Of a stretch of 64,000 bases of DNA, positions 38,951-46,502 are shown piece after piece. The stretch is from PALSA-612 sp964595575. Its GTDB lineage: Bacteria > Actinomycetota > Thermoleophilia > Gaiellales > Gaiellaceae. Numbering within the stretch: the stretch's first letter is position 1; each line of letters opens with the position of its first letter. The stretch covers positions 62,001-126,000 of the forward strand of contig CAZQRA010000001.1 of assembly GCA_964595575.1 (NCBI GenBank). The letters run 5' to 3'. The position numbers and the translations under genes were made by a program. The notes beneath the pieces are model-generated. The model did no database searches, had not been told where the DNA came from, and saw only the letters and a list, made by a program, of their open reading frames with translations.

Positions 38951-39172
38951 GTGGCCGTCGAGATCCTCTACTGCCCCACCTGACAAGGCTACGACGCCCG
39001 GGCCTTGAGTCTCGAGGCCGAGCTACGGGAGCAGGGATTCGAGGCCAAGGCGACTCCCGGCCGGAAGGGGCAGTTCGACGTCCTCCGCGACGGGAAGCTC
39101 CTCTTCTCCAAGGACGAGCTGCACCGCTTTCCGGAGCCGGGCGAGATCCTCGACCTCCTGGCCTCGAGCTAG
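38951..39172 (+). CDS. Selenoprotein W-like Rdx protein with in-frame TGA (Sec)
   Basis: Reading from GTG 38951 gives AVEILYCPT, then TGA at 38981-38983, then QGYDARALSLEAELREQG, KATPGRKGQFDVLRDGKLLFSKDEL, HRFPEPGEILDLLASS and a TAG stop: 73 residues if TGA is selenocysteine. The CxxU arrangement near the N-terminus and the G-x-F-x-V-x-x-D-G-x-L-x-x-SK...FPE..EI pattern are those of the SelT/SelW/SelH (Rdx) thioredoxin-like family. A hairpin with a GTC loop lies 25 bases after the TGA. Both halves fit one protein, and neither half would make sense alone. The gene lies between a divergent secreted protein and an HtrA protease, each with its own promoter. Such proteins are thought to be thiol/selenol oxidoreductases. 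selA, selB and selC are not in the window. Confidence 0.85.
39001..39019 (+). promoter_or_regulatory. Candidate bacterial SECIS hairpin
   Basis: GGCCTTGA pairs with TCGAGGCC (8 base pairs, one G-U) around a GTC triloop. There are 25 bases between the TGA and the loop, within the 16-37 spacing known for bacterial SECIS elements, and the loop begins with the expected G. It would bind SelB and recruit Sec-tRNA. Confidence 0.6.
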
Positions 39173-39219
39173 CCGGGGCCCCTTCACCGGCGACCGGGAC
39201 CCGGTCTGGCGGCCGCTGC

Positions 39220-39225
39220 TACCGT
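39220..39225 (+). promoter_or_regulatory. -10 box of leaderless htrA-like promoter
   Basis: TACCGT ends 6 bases before ATG 39232. Confidence 0.5.
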
Positions 39226-39231
39226 GGGCTC

Positions 39232-40209
39232 ATGGCAAGCCCCATCTCCCTCGGGCCCGATCCTTGGCCGGAGGACGACGAGGCGCTGGATGCCTACTCG
39301 AGGGTGGTCGCGGGCGTCGCCCGCACCCTCTCCCCCTCTGTAGCGAGCCTGCGGCTCTCTCGCCGAGCGGCACGGAGGAGCTTCCAGGGCAGCGGGAGCG
39401 GCGTCGTCATCGCTCCCGACGGCTACATCCTCACCTCGGCCCACGTGGTCGAGGGCGCCCGCAGAGGCGTGGCCTCGTTCGTCGATGGCCGGGAGTGCCA
39501 GGTCGAGGTGGTAGGGCGCGACCCTCTCTCCGACTTGGCTGTGGTGCGGGCAGAGACAGGCGGTCTGGTGGCGGCCCCGCTCGGCGACGCGAGAACGCTC
39601 GAGGTGGGCCAGCTCGTGGTGGCCATCGGCAACCCCTACGGGTTCGCCGGATCGGTGACCGCCGGGGTGGTCTCCGCCCTCGGCCGGTCGCTGGCAACTC
39701 GCTGGGGCTCTACCTCGCGCATCGTCGAGAACGTCATCCAGACCGACGCCGCCCTCAACCCCGGGAGCTCCGGGGGTGCCCTGGCCGACGGGAGGGCGCG
39801 GGTAGTGGGCATCAACACGGCTGTGGCCGGCGTCGGCGTGGGGCTGGCGGTGCCCGTCGATCCCACGACGCGGCGCATCGTGGCCGCGCTCATGCGCGAG
39901 GGTCGCTACCGGCGGGCCTACTTGGGCATCGCCGGCGGCCCGCGCCCCCTGCCGCCTCGCCTGGCTGCCTCGCAGGGCCAGGCGAGCGCGGTGGAGGTGG
40001 TGGAGGTGGCGGAAGGGAGTCCGGCCGCCAAGGCGGGTCTCCGTCCCGAGGACCTCATCGTGTCCTTGGACGGCGTCCCCGTCACGGACGTGGGTGACCT
40101 CCAGCGGCTCATGGACGAGCACGCGATCGGCCGAGCGGTGACGGTGGACGTTGTTCGACGCGGCGAGCCGACCGCCGTCCAGGTGGTGCCGGAGGAGCTG
40201 GCAGGCTGA
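39232..40209 (+). CDS. Trypsin-like serine protease with PDZ domain (HtrA/DegP family)
   Basis: The 325-aa protein has the protease triad: His in ILTSAHVVEGA near residue 68, Asp in PLSDLAVVRAE, and Ser in NPGSSGGAL near residue 180. A PDZ domain follows (ASAVEVVEVAEGSPAAKAGLRPEDLIVSLDGVPV). There is no signal peptide or membrane anchor at the N-terminus (MASPISLGPDPWPEDDEAL), so it should be cytoplasmic unless exported by another route, which is unusual because DegP proteins act outside the membrane. The start is supported by a -10 box at 6 bases. It begins 60 bases after the selenoprotein gene. Confidence 0.9.
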   Translation: MASPISLGPDPWPEDDEALDAYSRVVAGVARTLSPSVASLRLSRRAARRSFQGSGSGVVIAPDGYILTSAHVVEGARRGVASFVDGRECQVEVVGRDPLSDLAVVRAETGGLVAAPLGDARTLEVGQLVVAIGNPYGFAGSVTAGVVSALGRSLATRWGSTSRIVENVIQTDAALNPGSSGGALADGRARVVGINTAVAGVGVGLAVPVDPTTRRIVAALMREGRYRRAYLGIAGGPRPLPPRLAASQGQASAVEVVEVAEGSPAAKAGLRPEDLIVSLDGVPVTDVGDLQRLMDEHAIGRAVTVDVVRRGEPTAVQVVPEELAG

Positions 40210-40225
40210 GTCGGCTCGAGTCCGG

Positions 40226-41260
40226 TCAGTGGGCGAGGCGGGCCACGGCGCCGGCCAGGACGTCGAGGGCAAGCCCGATGTCCTCGGGGTCGCTCAGCTC
40301 CTCCGGGCAGTGGCTGACGCCGCCGTTGAGGCTGCGCACGAACAGCATCCCGGCCGCCACTCCAGCGGCGGCGAGCACTCCAGCATCGTGGCCGGCGCCC
40401 GAGGAAAGCTCGATCACGGGCAGGCCTCGGCTCCGTATCTCGTCCTCCAACACGGCCCTGATGGTGGTGGAGAAGGAGACGGGGTCGCTCCGCTGATCGG
40501 GGACGAGCCCGATGGCGGAGAGGAGCGCGTCCAGGCGGGAGCGATCGGGGGCGCGGGCATCGACGCTGATCTCGGCCCGGGCAGGGATGACGTTGACGGC
40601 TCCCGGCTCCACCTCGATCCGGCCTACCGTGGCCACGGCCCCCTCGATGGCCCGAGCGCTGTCTTGGACTCGGAGGATCGCCGTCGCCGCCTTGCACAGG
40701 GCGTCGTCGCGGGCATCCATGGGGGTCGTCCCAGCGTGTCCGGCCCGGCCCTCGAATACGAGGGTACCCCGAGCGTAGCCGACGATACCGGTGACGAGGG
40801 CGAGCGGCGCTCCCGCCTGCTCCAAGCGGGGACCCTGCTCGACGTGGAGCTCGAGGAAGGCCGTGGGCAGGGGCCCGCCGGAGGTCACGCGGGCCCGGCT
40901 GCCCACGCATCCCACCTCCTCGCCCCGAAAGGCGACCACTGCTCCCCTCCCCGTCCGAGTCACGGCCTCGATCGCGGCCACCACCCCCAGGGCGCCGTCG
41001 AAGCGCCCGCCGTGGGGGACGGTGTCGAGGTGGGATCCGACCCAGACGTCGTCGCGGCGGCCGCTGCGGCCGATGAGGTTGCCGTGGGCGTCGACCTCGA
41101 CGGCGAGCCCAGCTTCGCGCATCCAGCCGGCGGCGAGCTCGTGGGCCTCGTCCTCCTCCCTGCTCCCGTACGGTCGGCTGGCCCCAGGGCCTTGGCCGAT
41201 GGCCTGGAGGGCGTCCAGACGGGCGAGCACGCGCTGGAGGGGCTCCACGGCTACCGACAT
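40226..41260 (-). CDS. M20-family N-carbamoyl amino acid/allantoate amidohydrolase
   Basis: The 344-aa protein begins with a region resembling GxxxxGGxxR substrate loops, then DAHGNLIGR, VWVGSHLDTVPHGGRFDGALGVV (metal His and Asp), VVAFRGEEVGCVG (catalytic Glu), LELHVEQGPRLE, and FEGRAGHAGTTPMDAR, which is the hydantoinase/carbamoylase signature. SHCPEELSDPEDIG at the end gives the last metal His. These enzymes hydrolyse N-carbamoyl-L-amino acids, ureidoglycolate-type compounds or allantoate. It is shorter than the usual 400-410 aa because the lid region is compact. The substrate is not resolved. Confidence 0.88.
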   Translation of the reverse strand: MSVAVEPLQRVLARLDALQAIGQGPGASRPYGSREEDEAHELAAGWMREAGLAVEVDAHGNLIGRSGRRDDVWVGSHLDTVPHGGRFDGALGVVAAIEAVTRTGRGAVVAFRGEEVGCVGSRARVTSGGPLPTAFLELHVEQGPRLEQAGAPLALVTGIVGYARGTLVFEGRAGHAGTTPMDARDDALCKAATAILRVQDSARAIEGAVATVGRIEVEPGAVNVIPARAEISVDARAPDRSRLDALLSAIGLVPDQRSDPVSFSTTIRAVLEDEIRSRGLPVIELSSGAGHDAGVLAAAGVAAGMLFVRSLNGGVSHCPEELSDPEDIGLALDVLAGAVARLAH

Positions 41261-41304
41261 GCGCGGAGAACGCTACCCCCGCCGAGCCCGACGGGACGTG
41301 ACCT

Positions 41305-41318
41305 CCCCCTTGAGGGGG
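41305..41318. terminator. Small GC hairpin between two minus-strand genes
   Basis: CCCCC-TTGA-GGGGG, extended by a competing pairing of the G run with GCGCCCCC just to the right (to 41331). It lies in the 81-base gap after the membrane-protein gene and probably terminates it. Confidence 0.4.
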
Positions 41319-41341
41319 GCCGAGCGCCCCCTTGCGTCAGC

Positions 41342-42757
41342 CTACCCCAGCCCGGCGCGCGAAAGAGCGACGACTTCGCTCCGACTCGGCGCCGGCGGCG
41401 ACGTCGCGCGTCCGCGCGCGTAGAGGACAGCCTGCTCGTCGCGGCCGACCTCGCGGAAGGTCCGGCTGCGGGCCAGGCGGAGCTGGGCGGGGGTTCCCAG
41501 CGCCACGAGCACGACGCGGGCCCGAGGCGCCACCGCCTCCGGCGGCGCCCGGCCGGCTAGCCAGTCGAGGTAGGCGCGCTGGAGCGTTCGGGGAAAGGCA
41601 TCGAGCGGGTTTGCGATCCACACCCGTCGGCCGTCGAGAGCTAGGGCCTCGGCGTTCTCGGCGTCGGCCAGGATGGGGGCGTCTCGGGCGACGGCGGCCG
41701 CGAGCAGCCGAAGCTCGGAAGAGGCGGTGGCGGCGGCCGGCGGGCGGGCGAGGCCGAGGCCGATCGCCCCGGCCAGGAGCGCCGCCGCCACGGGGACGAG
41801 CCGCCGCGGCGGGGCGAGTTGCCAGGATCGAGACCCCGTCAGCCACCGGCCCGCGGGGGCGGCTGCGAAGAGAACGAGCCAGACCGCGTTCCGTCCCGAG
41901 TGGGCGGCAGCTCCCGTCAGAGCGAGGAGCACGATTCCCTCCCACAGCGGTCGTCGGGCTCGAGCGGCGGCCAGGACGAGGGGGATCCCCAGCGTCAGGA
42001 ACGCGAGGTCGAAGGGTCTCGTCCACGACAGGGGTGCCCACAGGCCCTCTCCCCTCACGGCCGCCTCGCTTCCCAGGACGCTCCTGTAGTAGGCGACGGT
42101 GTGGAGGTGGGCGGGGGTGGCGAGGAGCGCCAGCGAGCAGGCAAGGAGGGCGGCCAGGGCGACCCCCGGCTGGCGCCGAAGGCGCCCGACCAGGAGGTAG
42201 GCGGCTACTACCCCCAGCCCGAGCAGGGCTCCCCCGTGCAGGTTCGACCAGAGGGCGAGGAGAGGGGGAAGCAACCACATCCGCCACGAGGGAGCGCGCT
42301 CCTCCCGCCGGAGGACGAAAACGAGCCAAGGGAAGAGGGCGAGGGAGAAGAGCTGGGCTCGGACGACCAACAAGGTCGAGGCGGATGCCGCCGAGGCCAG
42401 GAGGATGACGAGGGAGGAGGGAAGATCGGCCGCGCCCTGCCTGCGCAGGTCGAGGGAGAGAGCCGTCAGGGCCAGGGCTACGGCGAGGACTTGGGCGAGT
42501 ACGAGCCCCCGCTCGCCAAGTCCGGCCTCGAGACCGTGGAAGGCAAGTTGGCTCAGGGCAGGAGCGTCGTGCCAGCCGGCCGAGGAGAAAGCGGCGTAGG
42601 GGATGCCCCGGGGGATCTCGCCCAGGCGGGCGATCTCGGCGCCGAGCGCGGCCAGCCAGCGGGCATCGGCACCCACCTGGGCCTGGAGGGCGGCAAGAGC
42701 GGTCACCAGCGACACTGCCATCCAGGTGGCAGCGAGATGCGGGAGGGAGTGCCTCAC
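41342..42757 (-). CDS. Polytopic membrane protein of unknown function
   Basis: The 471-aa protein has about ten hydrophobic helices over residues 1-350 and a soluble C-terminal domain of about 110 residues (ILADAENAEALALDGRRVWIANPLDAFPRTLQRAYLDWLAG). The first loop, after helix 1, contains WHDAPALSQLAFHGLEAGLG. The topology resembles GT-C-type glycosyltransferases or O-antigen-polymerase-like proteins with a C-terminal cytosolic or periplasmic domain, but I see no secure catalytic motif. GTG 42757 is preceded by GATACC at 6 bases. It is in a cluster of metabolic genes without envelope partners. Confidence 0.7.
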   Translation of the reverse strand: MRHSLPHLAATWMAVSLVTALAALQAQVGADARWLAALGAEIARLGEIPRGIPYAAFSSAGWHDAPALSQLAFHGLEAGLGERGLVLAQVLAVALALTALSLDLRRQGAADLPSSLVILLASAASASTLLVVRAQLFSLALFPWLVFVLRREERAPSWRMWLLPPLLALWSNLHGGALLGLGVVAAYLLVGRLRRQPGVALAALLACSLALLATPAHLHTVAYYRSVLGSEAAVRGEGLWAPLSWTRPFDLAFLTLGIPLVLAAARARRPLWEGIVLLALTGAAAHSGRNAVWLVLFAAAPAGRWLTGSRSWQLAPPRRLVPVAAALLAGAIGLGLARPPAAATASSELRLLAAAVARDAPILADAENAEALALDGRRVWIANPLDAFPRTLQRAYLDWLAGRAPPEAVAPRARVVLVALGTPAQLRLARSRTFREVGRDEQAVLYARGRATSPPAPSRSEVVALSRAGLG

Positions 42758-42802
42758 AGCTGGGGTATCGGCCCCGAGGGGGGTTGCCTGGAGCCGGGGG
42801 CT

Positions 42803-43978
42803 CTACGCGTCCCGCTCGAAGAGTGCTGCCTGGCCTTGGCCGACGCCCACGCACAGCGTGGCCAGCCCGTAGCGTCCGTCCCGGCGGCGAAGCTCGTGGA
42901 GCAGCGTGACCACGAGCCGGGCGCCGCTCATTCCCAGGGGGTGGCCTATGGCGATGGCCCCGCCGTTGACGTTCACGCGCTCGGGGTCGAGACCGAGCTC
43001 ACGCACGACGGCCAGGACCTGGCAGGCAAAGGCCTCGTTGAGCTCCACGAGGTCGATGTCGGCGAGGCTGAGCCCGGTCCGCCCGAGGAGCTTGCGCACC
43101 GCCGGTACCGGGCCCATGCCCATGATGCGGGGATCGACCCCGGCTACCGCCGAGGCCACGAACCAGCCGAGCGGAGAAGCGGCAAGCTCGCGGGCTGCTC
43201 TGGGGGAAGCTACGACCACTGCCGCCGCTCCGTCGCCGAGGCCGCTGGCGTTGCCCGCCGTGACCGTCCCGCCCTGGCGGAAGACGGGCGGGAGGGCCGC
43301 CAGGGCCTCCAGGGTCGTGTGGGGACGGGGATGCTCGTCCTTGCTCAGGTCGCCCACGGCTACGAGCTCCTCGGAGAAGCGACCTGCTCGGTCTGCCTCC
43401 GCCCACCGTCGCTGCGAGGAGAGGGCGAAGGCGTCCTGATCCTCGCGCCCGATGCGGAAGCGCTCGGCCACGTTCTCGGCCGTCTCTCCCATGGACTCGA
43501 GGGGGAACATCTGCTCGAGAAGGGGGTTGGGGAACCGCCAGCCCAGGGTGGTGTCCCACGCCGTCAGGTTGCCCCGGGGGAAGGCTCGCTCCGGCTTGGG
43601 GATGACCAACGGCGCGCGGCTCATCGACTCCACTCCCCCGGCCACGAACAGGTCGCCCTCGCCGGCGATGACGGCGTGGCAGGCGGCCACGATGGCGGAG
43701 AGCCCCGAGGCACAGAGGCGGTTGACGGTCACCCCCGGCACCGACTGGGGTAGGCCGGCGAGGAGGGCGGCCATGCGGGCCACGTTGCGATTGTCCTCCC
43801 CGGCCTGGTTGGCGCAGCCCAGGTAGACGTCCTCGATAGCCTCGGGCGGCACGCCCGCCCGCGCCACCGCCTCTCTGACCGCCAGGGCGGCGAGGTCGTC
43901 GGGGCGCACGGTGGAGAGGGCGCCCCCGTACCGGCCGACCGGGGTCCGCACCGCCGACAGGATCGCTACCTGCCCCAC
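42803..43978 (-). CDS. Thiolase (acetyl-CoA acetyltransferase / 3-oxoadipyl-CoA thiolase-like)
   Basis: The 391-aa thiolase has the acyl-binding Cys in VNRLCASGLSAIVAAC near residue 90, a His in NGGAIAIGHPLGMSGARL, and the second Cys in ATLCVGVGQGQAALFE. VYLGCANQAGEDNRNVARMAALLAGLP strongly resembles PcaF-type 3-oxoadipyl-CoA thiolases, while acetoacetyl-CoA thiolases are the alternative. No other beta-ketoadipate genes are nearby. I chose GTG 43978, since TAGCTT ends 7 bases before it and the protein then starts QVAILSAVRTPVGRYGG; TTG 43987 is an alternative. The -10 box overlaps the mqnD stop codon. Confidence 0.88.
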   Translation of the reverse strand: MGQVAILSAVRTPVGRYGGALSTVRPDDLAALAVREAVARAGVPPEAIEDVYLGCANQAGEDNRNVARMAALLAGLPQSVPGVTVNRLCASGLSAIVAACHAVIAGEGDLFVAGGVESMSRAPLVIPKPERAFPRGNLTAWDTTLGWRFPNPLLEQMFPLESMGETAENVAERFRIGREDQDAFALSSQRRWAEADRAGRFSEELVAVGDLSKDEHPRPHTTLEALAALPPVFRQGGTVTAGNASGLGDGAAAVVVASPRAARELAASPLGWFVASAVAGVDPRIMGMGPVPAVRKLLGRTGLSLADIDLVELNEAFACQVLAVVRELGLDPERVNVNGGAIAIGHPLGMSGARLVVTLLHELRRRDGRYGLATLCVGVGQGQAALFERDA

Positions 43979-43985
43979 GCGCGAC

Positions 43986-43991
43986 AAGCTA
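43986..43991 (-). promoter_or_regulatory. -10 box of leaderless thiolase promoter
   Basis: TAGCTT on the minus strand ends 7 bases before GTG 43978. Its first three bases are the TAG stop of mqnD. Confidence 0.45.
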
Positions 43992-44816
43992 GCCCACGAA
44001 CTCGACCCGCACCGGGCGCCGGTAGACGCCCAGGATCTCCGCTCGGCGCAGGAGCTCCTCCACGGCCTTGCGACCCTCCTCCCCGTAGTCGCAGGTGAGG
44101 TCGTTGACGTACATGCCCACGAATCGGTCGGCCAGGTGGGGCTCCAGGCCGCGGCTGAACTCCATGGCGTAGGCGAGGGCCTCGCGCCGGTGCTCGAGCC
44201 CGGCCCGGATGGAGTCGGCGAGGACCGCGGACAGGGCCCGGAGCACCTCGCTGCCCAGGTCGCGGCGGGCCACGTTCACGCCCAAGGGCAGGGGAAGCCC
44301 GGTCTCGAGCAGCCACCACTCTCCCAGGTCGAGCACCTTGTACAGGCCCTCGGTCTCGTAGGTCAGCTGGCCCTCGTGGATGAGCAGGCCGGCCTCCGCT
44401 TCCCCGCTCTTCACCTCGTCCAGGATGCGGTCGAAGGGCACTTCCCGGTGGCGGAAGTCGCCGATCGCCATGCGCAGGACGAGGAACGCGGTCGTCATCC
44501 TGCCCGGCACGGCGATCTCGACCTCGGGTAGACGCTCCAGCGGCACCGGGTCGCGGGCGACCACGACCGGCCCGTAGCCGGCCCCCATGCTCGCCCCGTG
44601 GGGGAGGAGGACGTAGGTGTCCTGGACGAAGGGGTAGGCGTGGAGGGAGAGGGCGGTCACCTCCAGGCGCCCCTCGAGGGCCCACTCGTTGAGGGTCTGG
44701 ATGTCGCGGAGGACGTGCTGGAACTCGAGGCCGCGCGTGTCCACCCGCCCGCTGGCGAGACCCCAGAACATGAACGCGTCGTCAGGGTCGGGGCTGTGAC
44801 CGAGGCGGATTCGCAT
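43989..44816 (-). CDS. mqnD: 1,4-dihydroxy-6-naphthoate synthase (futalosine pathway)
   Basis: MqnD converts cyclic dehypoxanthinyl futalosine to 1,4-dihydroxy-6-naphthoate in the alternative menaquinone pathway. The 275-aa protein has IRLGHSPDPDDAFMFWGLASG at the N-terminus, DIQTLNEWALEG, EVTALSLHAYP, MTTAFLVLRM, AGLLIHEGQLTYETEGL near residue 145, and PLPLGVNVARRDLG, which match the periplasmic-binding-like MqnD fold. No other mqn gene is next to it, but a UbiA prenyltransferase at 4.1 kb could supply the next step. The complex I genes at the right end would reduce the menaquinone. Confidence 0.88.
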   Translation of the reverse strand: MRIRLGHSPDPDDAFMFWGLASGRVDTRGLEFQHVLRDIQTLNEWALEGRLEVTALSLHAYPFVQDTYVLLPHGASMGAGYGPVVVARDPVPLERLPEVEIAVPGRMTTAFLVLRMAIGDFRHREVPFDRILDEVKSGEAEAGLLIHEGQLTYETEGLYKVLDLGEWWLLETGLPLPLGVNVARRDLGSEVLRALSAVLADSIRAGLEHRREALAYAMEFSRGLEPHLADRFVGMYVNDLTCDYGEEGRKAVEELLRRAEILGVYRRPVRVEFVG

Positions 44817-44858
44817 TGAGCGCAGGAGGGTAGCAGCCTCGATCGAGGAGCGCGGAGA

Positions 44859-45203
44859 CTACTCGCCTCGGAAGAAGCGGCGCTCGAGGAGAGGCAGGAT
44901 CTCCTTGCGGGTGAAAGGGAGCACGCGCTTCTCCAGCCCCTCCTCCTCCAGCACGCGCACGTCGTCCTCGAGGGCGGCGTTGGCATGCTCGAGGGCGTCG
45001 TCGAGCTCGTAGCTCTCGAAGATGTAGTCGTCGGCGCGGGGACTCGCGCTGGGTCGAAGCTGGGGATTGACCACTCGGCCCACCGCCCACAGGCCGTCCT
45101 CCCTGCGCTCGATCCAGAGGACGAGGTGCTCCGCCTCTCCCCGGTGGTCGAATCTGTCCAGTACCCGCTCCGCGCAGCGGGTGGGTGGGGGGGAGCCTGG
45201 CAC
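44859..45203 (-). CDS. Hypothetical protein
   Basis: I do not recognise this 114-aa protein. It reads VLDRFDHRGEAEHLVLWIERREDGLWAVGRVVN, an Arg/Pro loop, then YIFESYELDDALEHANAALEDDVRVLEEE and RVLPFTRKEILPLLERRFF. It looks like a small alpha-beta protein with an acidic helix. GTG 45203 is chosen because TATCCT ends exactly 6 bases upstream, although the open frame reaches back to 45350. It is divergent from another small gene whose -10 box overlaps its own. Confidence 0.6.
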   Translation of the reverse strand: MPGSPPPTRCAERVLDRFDHRGEAEHLVLWIERREDGLWAVGRVVNPQLRPSASPRADDYIFESYELDDALEHANAALEDDVRVLEEEGLEKRVLPFTRKEILPLLERRFFRGE

Positions 45204-45209
45204 GGGGGA

Positions 45210-45215
45210 AGGATA
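45210..45215 (-). promoter_or_regulatory. -10 box of leaderless minus-strand gene (45203)
   Basis: TATCCT on the minus strand ends 6 bases before GTG 45203 and overlaps the opposite-strand TACAAT by two bases. Confidence 0.5.
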
Positions 45216-45219
45216 CAAT
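45214..45219 (+). promoter_or_regulatory. -10 box of leaderless plus-strand gene (45226)
   Basis: TACAAT, one base from the TATAAT consensus, ends 6 bases before GTG 45226. It is the best -10 match of the leaderless set. Confidence 0.6.
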
Positions 45220-45225
45220 CGGGCC

Positions 45226-45495
45226 GTGGCTCGCCTCACCTCCTTCCTCCGTAACCCCTTCGCCTTCCTCTTTGCCACCAAGGGGGCCGAGGAGCGGGTG
45301 GCCGTGTACATCATCCGCGAGCACGACCGCGGCCGCGACCTGAGCGACATCCTCGACGACCCCTACGTCGTCAACCGGCTGTCGCCACAGGAGGTCGCCC
45401 GCGTCCTGGAGCGGCCGGAGGTGGTGAAGGCGATCGGCGACGACATCGCCGAGGCTCACCGCCGAGCCCTGGCCGAGCGATCTACCTCGGCCTAG
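45226..45495 (+). CDS. Small hypothetical protein
   Basis: I do not recognise this 89-aa protein. A short basic/hydrophobic N-terminus (RLTSFLRNPFAFLFATKGAE) precedes EERVAVYIIREHDRGRDLSDILDDPYVVNRLSPQEVARVLERP, a compact helical domain with pairs of acidic and basic residues. The leaderless promoter and GTG 45226 fix the start. The stop overlaps the converging ornithine cyclodeaminase gene by 4 bases. Confidence 0.7.
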   Translation: MARLTSFLRNPFAFLFATKGAEERVAVYIIREHDRGRDLSDILDDPYVVNRLSPQEVARVLERPEVVKAIGDDIAEAHRRALAERSTSA

Positions 45496-46421
45496 AGGTC
45501 GCGGCCCAGCCCCCGCTCTCTCGCCCGGACGACGGCTGCCGCCCCCACCGCCACGTCCCAGGCGGCGATGCCGTTGGACTTGAACACCACCACGTCCTCC
45601 GGGGCCTGGCGCCCCTGGACTCGTCCGGAGACGACGTCAGCCAGCTCGTGCACCTCGAGCCAGTCGAGTACCCCCTGGGCCGCGGGCTCGATGAGGTCGC
45701 CGGACTCGATCATGGCGTCCTCCTTGGAGTCGCAGCAGACGAACGCGGCCCGCTCGAGCACGGCGTTGTCGAGCTCTCGGCGACTGGGGTGGTTGGCGCC
45801 GGCGGCGACCACGAGGGCTCCCGGAGAGAGCCACTCCCCTCGCAGCACGGGGTCCTTAGAGGTGGTGATGGTGACCACCACGTCGGCGGCCGCGGCGAGG
45901 GAAGGGCTGTCCACCGGCTCTGCCCCCATCCTTCGGGCAAACTCTGCGCGGCGCTCCGCGGTGCGGCAGTACACCGCCACCCGCTCGACGGTGGGCACGG
46001 CTGCCCGGATGGCCTCGATCTGCGTCTCGGCCTGCCAGCCGCAGCCGAGTACCCCCAGGGTGCGGGCGCCCTCCTTAGCCAAGTACTTGGCGGCGACCCC
46101 GCTTGCCGCCCCGGTGCGGAGCCTGCCCAGGTGGTCAGCCTCGATCAGGGCCAGGGTCTCCTGGGAGGCGGCGTCAAACAGGCAGACCACGAAGCTCGCC
46201 CCGCTGCGCCCGGCGGCGTAGGTCTTGACCCCGGCCACCCCCAGGCCGTGGTCGGAGGCGGCCATCACCGCCAGGGAGCCGCCGTCCAGCCCTAGCCGGT
46301 AGCGCGGCTTGTTCTCGATCCTGCCCTCGGCCTGGCGCAGGAACGATCCCTCCACCGCCTCCAGGGCATCTCCGATGGCGAGCAGCGCCTCCACGTCCTC
46401 CTCGGTGAGGTAGAGAGCCAC
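45492..46421 (-). CDS. Ornithine cyclodeaminase / mu-crystallin family protein
   Basis: The 309-aa protein has YLTEEDVEALLAIGDALEAVE at the N-terminus, KPRYRLGL, the substrate-binding GVKTYAAG (Lys near residue 66), HLGRLRTGAASGVAAKYLA, a Rossmann motif GVLGCGWQAETQIEA, VTITTSKDPVLRG, and VAAGANHPSRRELD. Ornithine cyclodeaminase converts ornithine to proline and ammonia; relatives reduce imines or make other amino acids. Ornithine from the arginase at 11.7 kb is a candidate substrate. TAGACT lies 8 bases before GTG 46421. Confidence 0.87.
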   Translation of the reverse strand: MALYLTEEDVEALLAIGDALEAVEGSFLRQAEGRIENKPRYRLGLDGGSLAVMAASDHGLGVAGVKTYAAGRSGASFVVCLFDAASQETLALIEADHLGRLRTGAASGVAAKYLAKEGARTLGVLGCGWQAETQIEAIRAAVPTVERVAVYCRTAERRAEFARRMGAEPVDSPSLAAAADVVVTITTSKDPVLRGEWLSPGALVVAAGANHPSRRELDNAVLERAAFVCCDSKEDAMIESGDLIEPAAQGVLDWLEVHELADVVSGRVQGRQAPEDVVVFKSNGIAAWDVAVGAAAVVRARERGLGRDL

Positions 46422-46502
46422 GGCCAGGAAGTCTAGGCCGAGGCGGGCCGAGGCCGCCGGGCGGAAGCCCCGGCCCGGCCCCTGACCACAGCCATCCTCG
46501 CC

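Noticed and set aside
38981..38983. TGA as a simple stop or sequencing error
   Set aside because: The frame after it carries Rdx-family residues, it sits at the redox Cys position, and a SECIS-like hairpin and promoter are present. A sequencing error cannot be fully excluded without reads.
38554..39231. Upstream extension of the htrA-like frame across the N gap
   Set aside because: It crosses the scaffold gap and the opposing gene, contains X residues and lacks family similarity; the leaderless promoter sets the start at 39232.
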